From: Nitrospinota bacterium
GTDB taxonomy: Bacteria; Nitrospinota; Nitrospinia; Nitrospinales; Nitrospinaceae
DNA length: 5,646 nucleotides
Direction of reading: 5' to 3'
Assembly: GCA_027298165.1 (NCBI GenBank)
Contig: JAPUGN010000112.1
Coordinates: forward strand, 1-5,646
Shown: positions 1 through 5,646 of the stretch, piece by piece
Layout: each line of letters starts with the position of its first letter
Position numbering within the stretch: position 1 is the stretch's first letter
Notes under the pieces: model-generated
Seen by the model: the letters and a program-made list of their open reading frames with translations, nothing else
Database searches by the model: none
What the model was told of the DNA's origin: nothing
Made by a program: the position numbers and the translations under genes

Positions 1-2157
1 CGGCCCTGGGAATTGGGACCTCTGGTGGTTTATGTGATTGCCGGGGCATTTCTGTTTCCACGATTTCACAATGAGCAACAGAATTATATATCGCACTCTC
101 TTATGATCAGTGTCATTCCTCACGCGGCGGGCCAGTTGTATATGGGATTCGGCTCTCAAATTTTATTCGACCCTTATTTCCAAGCCGCGCATTTCACCAA
201 GATCCTCGCCTACCTTCTGCCCTTATCAGGCCTAGTAATTGAAATCCTGAAAACGTACCAGCACGAGAGGATGATTGTTGAGAGTTTCGGAACGATTCAA
301 AAAGAACTGAGGAAATTGGACGGCCACAACAAGCTGGCTCTGGACTCCGTGGGCGACGGTGTTTTTGGCCTCGATGCCGAAGGCACCACCACTTCCATCA
401 ACCCGTCGGCGCAACTGATCCTCGGGTATACCGAGGATGAGTTTATCGGCAAGCCTGGCCAGGATTTAATATTTCCTCCTAACCTTGAAGGCGAACAATT
501 CGTCAATGCGTCCATTAATGATGGCAAGGTGCACAAGGAAACCGACAGCGTGTTCCGGCGCAAGAACGGCACCACATTCCGCGTGGAATATGTGAACACC
601 CCGATTCTGGAAGAAGGGCAGACCCTGGGAGCCGTCATCACTTTCAGGGAAAGCACCGAACGGAAGCTGATGGAAGGTTATTTTTATAAAGCCCTTCAGG
701 AGGTTTCCAAAGCCCGGGAGGAGGCCGACAACCTGAGGGAATCCGCCGAGTCCGCCAACAAATCAAAAAGCATATTTCTTTCCGTCATGAGTCATGAGAT
801 TCGCACCCCCTTGAGCGTTATTCTGGGATATGCACAGATCCTGCAAAGGGATCATTCGCTGGACATGAAACACCGGGATGCCGTCCGGAAGATGGAAACC
901 AGCGGGAATCATCTTCTCGAACTGATCAACGATCTTCTCGATATCTCCAAAATTGAAACTGGTGAAGTGGAATTGTCGTTAAGTGCTTTCGATCTGCACA
1001 GTCTGCTCCTGGGGCTGGCGGACATGTCCCGGAATCAATGCGAGGCCAAAAACATCCGGTTTCATTTAAGAGGGTTGGACCCAAGTCCCATTTATGTTCA
1101 TGGCGACGAGCGCAAGCTGCGCCAGATACTGGTTAATCTGTTAGGCAACGCGGTTAAATTCACCGACCAGGGAGAGGTGACTTTGACCCTTGAAAACCAA
1201 CCGGACAACAAATTCAGGTTTACCATCAGCGACACCGGCAACGGCATCCGCCCGGAGGATCAGGTCAATATTTTCGAACTGTTCAAACAGGGAGAGGAAG
1301 GGTTCAATAAAGGGGGAACCGGATTGGGCCTGGCGATTTCCTGGGAGTTGTCCGAGTTGATGGGTGGAGAACTCTCTCTCGAATCGGAAGTCGGGCAGGG
1401 AGCCAGCTTTTCATTGACCCTGGAGCTCGAACCCGCTTCTCCGGTTCCATCGCGGTCCCGAAGAAGCCGGCAGGTGAAGGAGCTGTCCAGAAAATCCGAG
1501 TTGAGAGCTGTGGTGGTGGATTATGCGGAAGAAAACCGCGAGATGTTATCCGAGATCCTCAAGGATATTGGGGCTGAGGTCTTTGCCGCGAGAAGCGGGA
1601 AAAAAGCGCTTGAGCAGCTCAAGAATTTCATACCGGATATTATTTTTATGGACATGCGCATGCCCGCCATGAGCGGGGAGGAAGTCACCCAAAAAATTAT
1701 CGAGCAATATGGATCGGGACGTTTCAAAATCGTGGGCGTGACCGCTTCCACATCCGCAGAGGATCACAATAAAATGATCACCGCCGGATGCAAAACGGTG
1801 ATCAGCAAACCGTATCGGGTGGAGCAGATATTCAAGTGCCTTCAGGACCTGCTGGGCGTGGAATATGAATATCAAGAAGTCCCGGACGACCGGCAGGAAA
1901 ATACGGATAAGGCGCCTTGCGAATCAAAGGAACTACCCGACATGTGCATCCCCGCCAAATTATTCCTGGAATTTAAAGAAAAAATTGAGCAGAGCGATAT
2001 TTCCGAATTGGAAAAACTTCTCGAGAAACTGCGCACTTTGGGTGATGAGGCCATGCTGGTGGAAAGTCATCTGCGGCCGTTGCTCAAAATAGGCGATTTT
2101 GCCGGGATGCTGAACTTTCTTGAGAATATTCCGGTCATCGGTGTATTGCACGATTAA
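1..2157 (+). CDS. Membrane-bound hybrid sensor histidine kinase with receiver domain (5' partial)
   Basis: The frame is open from base 1, so the N-terminus lies outside the window and the TTG at 13 is probably internal. Residues are counted from that TTG. Residues 1-80 hold about three hydrophobic helices, the end of a membrane sensor region I cannot assign to a family. A PAS domain (about 105-217) is followed by a charged helical linker (219-252). HisKA has the H-box SHEIRTPL with phospho-acceptor His261. The HATPase domain shows the N-box (Asn375, Asn379), G1 DTGNGI (407-412) and G2 GGTGLGLAI (434-442). A receiver domain (498-615) has Asp547, Thr577 and Lys599, but its acidic pocket reads VVDY, with Tyr504 replacing one Asp. 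The helical tail (640-714) resembles C-terminal tails of other hybrid kinases and lacks an HPt histidine. The expected role is ATP-dependent autophosphorylation at the inner membrane and phosphorelay to an unknown partner. It converges on the exosortase operon, so a functional link is not implied. Confidence 0.95.
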   Translation, partial: RPWELGPLVVYVIAGAFLFPRFHNEQQNYISHSLMISVIPHAAGQLYMGFGSQILFDPYFQAAHFTKILAYLLPLSGLVIEILKTYQHERMIVESFGTIQKELRKLDGHNKLALDSVGDGVFGLDAEGTTTSINPSAQLILGYTEDEFIGKPGQDLIFPPNLEGEQFVNASINDGKVHKETDSVFRRKNGTTFRVEYVNTPILEEGQTLGAVITFRESTERKLMEGYFYKALQEVSKAREEADNLRESAESANKSKSIFLSVMSHEIRTPLSVILGYAQILQRDHSLDMKHRDAVRKMETSGNHLLELINDLLDISKIETGEVELSLSAFDLHSLLLGLADMSRNQCEAKNIRFHLRGLDPSPIYVHGDERKLRQILVNLLGNAVKFTDQGEVTLTLENQPDNKFRFTISDTGNGIRPEDQVNIFELFKQGEEGFNKGGTGLGLAISWELSELMGGELSLESEVGQGASFSLTLELEPASPVPSRSRRSRQVKELSRKSELRAVVVDYAEENREMLSEILKDIGAEVFAARSGKKALEQLKNFIPDIIFMDMRMPAMSGEEVTQKIIEQYGSGRFKIVGVTASTSAEDHNKMITAGCKTVISKPYRVEQIFKCLQDLLGVEYEYQEVPDDRQENTDKAPCESKELPDMCIPAKLFLEFKEKIEQSDISELEKLLEKLRTLGDEAMLVESHLRPLLKIGDFAGMLNFLENIPVIGVLHD

Positions 2158-2205
2158 TGCAGAGCCGGTATCGAGCTTGAAATGACAAAAACGGTTTAAC
2201 AACGA

Positions 2206-4233
2206 TCAAGGTTCCCAGAACAGCTTTTGAATATTTTCATCTTCCAGTGCCGAAATCACCATGACCAGCCACGCAGTCCCCGCCACTGAGGGGTTTGTGG
2301 AAAATTGATATCGTAGAGATTCCGTGGCATACGGCAAACCTCCATCCGGATCCTGCAAGCTCAGAACCGACTCCAGTATCTCTACCGCTTTCCGGTTGTT
2401 TCCCATTTTTATATGAGCCATGGCCACCCCCAGGGAACCCTCCGGCCATATCAAAGGCAAATCGTTCCAATTCTTTTTCGGATCGTCCTGGAAAAAGAGG
2501 GAGTTGACGTAGTGTCCTTCATAAAGGAGCAGATTGATATAAGGTTTATAACCTCCGCCCCTTTCGGATCGGACAAAATAATTGGAAGCGGTTTTCAAGG
2601 ATGCTTCGGCCAGGGATTGTTGTCCGACCGCCTGGAGAAACATTGCTCCCCACGAGGCGCAGTCGAGCGCCTGAACCGGGTCGGCTCCATCGAGACGCTG
2701 GCCTCTATTGAATTGACGCAGGGTTTCGTTCCAGGCCCGCTCAAGAATCGACCGCTTCAAAAGAGTGGCGGCGGACTGGTATTTCCTGTCGCCCGAGATC
2801 CGGGCCAGATCTCTCAGAAAAAAGAAAATATCAAAATTGTGCTCGATACTCACCCACGGGACCGGTCCGGGAATAAAATATTCTTCTATACCTTTTTGCT
2901 CTTCACTCCACCGGTAGGAATAACGGCCTTCTCCTCCGGTAAAAAAACCATAGCGGGGGTCCTTGGGATCTTTCACTTGCCGCACGAGAATTCGGTCAGC
3001 GATGGACCGGGCGATTTTCAGATGATTCATCGCCTGGTTATCCTGCGCAAGCAACTTCGGGTTTTCAACCAGACGGGTTTTGAGATGGTAGACGATGGCG
3101 TAACCCAACCAGGCCGAGGCTCCACTGCGCACAATGGCTCCGGTATGGTCGTCTTTATTCGGCCAGGAATTGTGCGTATTGAAGGTGAACCAGAGGTCGT
3201 TGTCCGGAGACAGAATTCGCGAGGCCGCCTCAATGATCCGCTCGGCCGGGCCCAGCTCTCCCGCCATAGAAAACGCGATAATGGCCAGCGCATTATCGTA
3301 AAGCGAGGCTTTGCTGAAAACATACGGATACGCTTCTGAATCTTTTGGAACCCGGTAGCTGACCAAAAGATGCCTCCGGTCCTGAGCCGGCTCTTCGACA
3401 ATGGCGTTGGGGGTAACCTGAGATTTGAGCCACGCAAGCGCCCTTTCTTTATAAGGTGTCCATTTCGTCCGGACGCGCTTTGTGTCCGGATCCACCTGGG
3501 GCAAAACGGGAGAGAATACTTCGGCAACTTCTTTCTTATCGAGGTCCAGTTTCAGATCGGAGAGTTGCCGGATAAAATCGAGCGCGGCCTGCTCGGCATG
3601 CTCCAGGGAATTATCGATCTTGACGGACAGACGGAACATGACCAGACCATCCATGATATTGCGGCGGGAATCGGGCCACAGGTACCAGTACAGCACCAGG
3701 TGGGCGTTCTTCTCCTTTCTGGCGATGGCGTACCGGACCTGAAAGGTTTCACCTCTCAACTCCAGGGATTGATACCGCCGCGCTTCGATCTTCCAGCCGT
3801 CCCCGATATAACAAACCTCGGGCGTGTGGAACCGGCTTTCGTTGGTGCCGTGTACCGCAACCAGATAAATCCCGGCCCCGGACTGTTCGTGTTCATAGTA
3901 GCGCTGGTACAGGATGTTGGAGTCGTCCGAGTCGAGGTCCCACCCTTTCCAGGCTCCAAGATGCCAGGGCAGGTTTTCCAGATTAGGTTTGTAGAGGTAA
4001 TTGGTATTGGAAACGAACTTGCCCTCGTGGGAGGTGGAGAAGTAATGAGACGTATCCGAAGTGAACTTGTAAACCCGGGAAGAGGAGTGGGCATCCCGCA
4101 CTGGGGTCACATCCGGGTCGTCGGCTGAAGACCACGCGAAGCCGAGTGCGGCAAAAACGCAACACAACCACAAACCAGTAGCACGAGCTCCTTTCCAGTC
4201 AGGCCCGCTTTGCATTCGGTGATTTAAATCCAT
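2206..4233 (-). CDS. EpsI-type exosortase-associated domain fused to an alpha/alpha-toroid (six-hairpin glycosidase-like) domain
   Basis: The 675-residue product starts with a basic stretch and a hydrophobic segment (about 20-35), a signal peptide or anchor placing the rest outside the inner membrane. Residues 85-245 match the EpsI/DUF3485 family: a Trp-rich LGAWKGW segment, the hallmark HTPEVCYIGDGW (136-147, with His136, Glu139 and Cys141) and LYWYLWPDSR (181-190). EpsI proteins accompany exosortases; their biochemical role is unsettled. Residues 255-675 look like repeated helical hairpins of an alpha/alpha toroid, with SIEHNFD (462-468), DCASWGA (524-530), IWPEGS (595-600) and DPDGGLPYA (628-636). 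These resemble six-hairpin glycosidase-like proteins, but substrate and catalytic residues are unknown. EpsI proteins are usually near 220 residues, so the C-terminal domain is an addition. The start overlaps the exosortase gene by 35 bases. A second ATG at 4215 (residue 7) would shorten the overlap to 17 and is equally plausible, as neither has a strong ribosome binding site. Confidence 0.9.
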   Translation of the reverse strand: MDLNHRMQSGPDWKGARATGLWLCCVFAALGFAWSSADDPDVTPVRDAHSSSRVYKFTSDTSHYFSTSHEGKFVSNTNYLYKPNLENLPWHLGAWKGWDLDSDDSNILYQRYYEHEQSGAGIYLVAVHGTNESRFHTPEVCYIGDGWKIEARRYQSLELRGETFQVRYAIARKEKNAHLVLYWYLWPDSRRNIMDGLVMFRLSVKIDNSLEHAEQAALDFIRQLSDLKLDLDKKEVAEVFSPVLPQVDPDTKRVRTKWTPYKERALAWLKSQVTPNAIVEEPAQDRRHLLVSYRVPKDSEAYPYVFSKASLYDNALAIIAFSMAGELGPAERIIEAASRILSPDNDLWFTFNTHNSWPNKDDHTGAIVRSGASAWLGYAIVYHLKTRLVENPKLLAQDNQAMNHLKIARSIADRILVRQVKDPKDPRYGFFTGGEGRYSYRWSEEQKGIEEYFIPGPVPWVSIEHNFDIFFFLRDLARISGDRKYQSAATLLKRSILERAWNETLRQFNRGQRLDGADPVQALDCASWGAMFLQAVGQQSLAEASLKTASNYFVRSERGGGYKPYINLLLYEGHYVNSLFFQDDPKKNWNDLPLIWPEGSLGVAMAHIKMGNNRKAVEILESVLSLQDPDGGLPYATESLRYQFSTNPSVAGTAWLVMVISALEDENIQKLFWEP

Positions 4234-5023
4234 AGATAATCAAGTACCCTAAGAGGAGAAGGAAAGTGATGGTCGATGTAAAAAACAGAATATTGCCACG
4301 GTCATGCCAGAAATCAGCGGCGGTGGCCTCTCCATAATAATATCCCACCAGAAACAGCGTCACAATGCGCAACAGGTTGCCCAGCATCGCTACCGGGATG
4401 ATGAGCAGGTACAGAACAATCTTTTTTCGCGGGGTCGTTCTCGAAAAGTAGACCACCGGAATCATCAGGGTCAACAAGGCGATCAACGACTGAATGCCGC
4501 TCGAAGGTTCGGCAATTAAAAAAGTAGCGTTCGGGAGATGGATCAGGGCGCCCTCCGCGACGATCTCATATCCGAAAATCTGCAGAATACCGGTGGAGAG
4601 GCCGGCCATGGCAAATTGAAGAAACGCCGTCAGCTCCGGCAGAAAAGGAATCGGGATCGCCAGTATCGGGAACAACAGCGGAAAGCGGAGGCTGTGAGCG
4701 GGCACGCGATTTTCGAACAGATACGCAACGGACAGTAGAAGGAAAAATACAGGAACCGTTTTCAGGTAATTGAGGCCGATCGCCCAACCGATGAGGTAAA
4801 CAACAACCCCCGCCGCCAGATAATAAATCCATTGCCGGGTTTTGTCCTCCGCCGGTTTTGAATTGACGATCTTGTACCCAGCGAGCGCCGCCGAAGCCAG
4901 GGCCACGATGAAGCCGTGTTTGTAGTAAGGGTTCACCAGCCATGACTCGATCAACCACCGCATCGGCTGATAGCAGGCAACCCCGCCGCCTGCCAGCAGA
5001 ATCAAAGCTAAAACCGCATTCAT
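4199..5023 (-). CDS. Exosortase/archaeosortase-family membrane protein with Ser at the catalytic Cys position
   Basis: This is a 274-residue polytopic inner-membrane protein with about eight hydrophobic helices. Near the N-terminus NPYYKHGF (31-38) matches the family's YSHGF-like motif. Exosortases are thought to cut substrates at a C-terminal tag by transpeptidation, using a Cys in an E-x-C-S-G motif, an Arg in N-x-x-R and a downstream His. Here the last two are present (NLLRI with Arg219, WHDRG with His240), but the first reads EPSSGIQSL, so Ser174 replaces Cys. I chose the ATG at 5023 because it overlaps the TGA of the upstream gene as ATGA, the usual coupled arrangement, and leads directly into the first helix. 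An in-frame ATG at 5080 would give 293 residues but a 61-base overlap. The upstream gene may encode its substrate and the downstream gene its EpsI partner. Family membership is clear; enzymatic activity is not. Confidence 0.92.
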   Translation of the reverse strand: MNAVLALILLAGGGVACYQPMRWLIESWLVNPYYKHGFIVALASAALAGYKIVNSKPAEDKTRQWIYYLAAGVVVYLIGWAIGLNYLKTVPVFFLLLSVAYLFENRVPAHSLRFPLLFPILAIPIPFLPELTAFLQFAMAGLSTGILQIFGYEIVAEGALIHLPNATFLIAEPSSGIQSLIALLTLMIPVVYFSRTTPRKKIVLYLLIIPVAMLGNLLRIVTLFLVGYYYGEATAADFWHDRGNILFFTSTITFLLLLGYLIIYGFKSPNAKRA

Positions 5024-5316
5024 ACTTCCGGAGAAGGTTTTTTGTTGCGATAGCGCATGAAAAAAACGATCCCACCGCATACCAGAATCAAAGCAACCCC
5101 ACCGGCGACCATATACTGGACGGGGAGTTCAGCAACCGTGGGAGGGCCGCCACCGCCACCCCCATGGCCCTTGCCCGGATTTACTGACGCATCGTGCGTC
5201 GCCTCGGCGACTGACACGGTTCCCTGCGGACCCATATCCCACGACACCATAAAACCGGCTCCATAGATGGCCACTGCGAACAGAGCCACCCAACTATATT
5301 TGAATAAACGCTTCAT
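5020..5316 (-). CDS. Small exported Gly-rich protein with C-terminal helix and basic tail; candidate exosortase substrate
   Basis: The 98-residue product begins MKRLFKYSW and has a hydrophobic segment (about 9-25) that looks like a Sec signal peptide, with a possible signal-peptidase site after AEA at 37-39. Next come a short polar stretch, a Gly-rich linker (52-57 are all Gly) and PPTVAELPVQ (58-67). The C-terminus is a hydrophobic helix (68-87) followed by basic RYRNKK (88-93) and PSPEV. Short motif, helix, then basic tail is the layout of exosortase sorting signals, but no PEP motif is present; ELP (63-65) just before the helix is the nearest equivalent. Position supports the idea: the stop overlaps the exosortase start by 4 bases. 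It is preceded by AAGGAG ten bases before the ATG. I do not recognise the family. It could instead be a bitopic accessory membrane protein that is never cleaved. Confidence 0.82.
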   Translation of the reverse strand: MKRLFKYSWVALFAVAIYGAGFMVSWDMGPQGTVSVAEATHDASVNPGKGHGGGGGGPPTVAELPVQYMVAGGVALILVCGGIVFFMRYRNKKPSPEV

Positions 5317-5326
5317 GAGAAATTCT

Positions 5327-5332
5327 CTCCTT
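5327..5332 (-). promoter_or_regulatory. Ribosome binding site AAGGAG of the small exported protein gene
   Basis: On the - strand AAGGAG lies ten bases before the ATG at 5316. It begins immediately after the TAA of the preceding gene (5335-5333), so ribosomes ending there could re-initiate. It is the clearest Shine-Dalgarno sequence in the operon; the exosortase and EpsI-fusion starts have only weak matches and probably depend on coupling. Confidence 0.75.
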
Positions 5333-5646
5333 TTATTCGTGGGATTTGAATGTGACGACCACGCCCACCGGATACAACCATTGCAAAAGGGGATCGATCG
5401 TGAGGGTCAGCCCCTCATCCCTATCATTATTATTGTCACGGTTAACTACAAATTTATCAATATCCCAGAATTTTCCGGCCGAGCCATCCCAGTCCCCTTT
5501 TCCAGATAAAGCCTTATTATTTAATAGGTTAGCTGATCCATTGCCGGCCCGGCCATGACCTCCGATTATTCCAATGGCGCGGGGTTCCGGGGAGCCCGGC
5601 GGCGCATGGGGCGTCAGGGAAAGATCGTAGGTCTCGCCGGGTTTGA
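5333..5646 (-). CDS. Unrecognised, probably exported protein, C-terminal 103 residues (5' partial)
   Basis: On the - strand one frame is open from the window edge (first full codon at 5644-5642) to TAA at 5335-5333; the other two frames meet stops (the nearer within 11 codons, the other after about 40). The start lies outside the window. The visible residues include a Pro-rich stretch (LTPHAPPGSPEPRA), a Gly/Asn-rich part (IIGGHGRAGNGSANLLNN), a Trp-containing acidic part (GDWDGSAGKFWDIDKF), an Asp/Asn-rich run (NRDNNNDRDEG) and an alternating hydrophobic end (LTLTIDPLLQWLYPVGVVVTF). This suggests a secreted beta-rich protein, perhaps with a calcium-binding loop in the Asp/Asn run, but I recognise no family. 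It has no C-terminal hydrophobic helix with basic tail, so it does not itself look like a sorting substrate. Its stop is 17 bases before the ATG of the small exported protein, which places it in the same operon. Confidence 0.72.
   Translation of the reverse strand, partial: KPGETYDLSLTPHAPPGSPEPRAIGIIGGHGRAGNGSANLLNNKALSGKGDWDGSAGKFWDIDKFVVNRDNNNDRDEGLTLTIDPLLQWLYPVGVVVTFKSHE

Noticed and set aside
1930..2157. HPt phosphotransfer domain at the kinase C-terminus
   Set aside because: The tail is helical and of suitable size, but it lacks the His-x-x-Lys-Gly type motif; His686 and His713 are not in a matching context.
2158..2205. Terminator between the convergent kinase and EpsI-fusion genes
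   Set aside because: Only short, imperfect inverted repeats (for example CTTGA/TCAAG with a 25-base gap) and no stem followed by a T-run on either strand were found, so none is annotated.
2413..3339. A 308-codon open frame on the + strand
   Set aside because: It lies wholly antisense to the toroid half of the EpsI fusion, whose frame shows clear family motifs. The translation has no recognisable domain and fits chance openness in GC-rich coding DNA.
3370..4128. A 252-codon open frame on the + strand
   Set aside because: It is antisense to the EpsI domain with its HTPEVC motif; no domain or ribosome binding site was recognised.
5024..5080. Longer exosortase N-terminus starting at the ATG at 5080
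   Set aside because: It would overlap the upstream gene by 61 bases. The ATG at 5023 gives the usual ATGA overlap and begins right at the first hydrophobic helix. The longer start cannot be fully excluded.
5317..5327. Small palindrome GAGAA-A-TTCTC between the ribosome binding site and the ATG of the small protein
   Set aside because: The loop is too short for a stable RNA hairpin and an 11-base palindrome can occur by chance; there is no second copy to suggest an operator.

Overview
The window reads as chromosomal DNA of moderately GC-rich composition from a Gram-negative bacterium. The main support is an exosortase-type operon, since bacterial exosortases are known from organisms with an outer membrane. 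The phylum cannot be fixed from the sequence; an environmental proteobacterial, Nitrospinota or Nitrospirota type lineage is only a guess.

Layout. Positions 1-2157 (+ strand) hold most of a membrane-bound hybrid sensor histidine kinase whose N-terminus lies before the window: membrane segments, PAS, HisKA, HATPase, receiver and a helical C-terminal tail. A 48-base convergent gap follows (2158-2205), with no convincing terminator. Everything from 2206 to the right edge is a compact - strand operon. Read in the direction of transcription it has four genes. First is the C-terminal part of an unrecognised, probably exported protein (5333-5646). Second is a 98-residue exported protein with a Gly-rich linker and a C-terminal hydrophobic helix plus basic tail (5020-5316). 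Third is an exosortase-family multi-pass membrane protein (4199-5023). Fourth is a 675-residue fusion of an EpsI-type domain to an alpha/alpha-toroid (six-hairpin glycosidase-like) domain (2206-4233). Neighbouring genes are 17 bases apart or overlap by 4 and 35 bases, so co-transcription and translational coupling are likely. The promoter must lie beyond the right edge.

How it may work. Exosortases and EpsI proteins normally act together in sorting C-terminally tagged proteins and in exopolysaccharide production. Here the small protein next to the exosortase has the three-part C-terminus (short motif, helix, basic residues) of a sorting substrate, but not a standard PEP motif, so it may be a dedicated substrate. 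Two features make the set unusual. The exosortase has Ser where the family has its catalytic Cys, while Arg and His are kept. The EpsI protein carries a carbohydrate-enzyme-like toroid. Together they suggest a divergent sorting or surface-glycan system, which is the best candidate here for something undescribed. No tRNA, rRNA, CRISPR array, insertion sequence or attachment site was seen.
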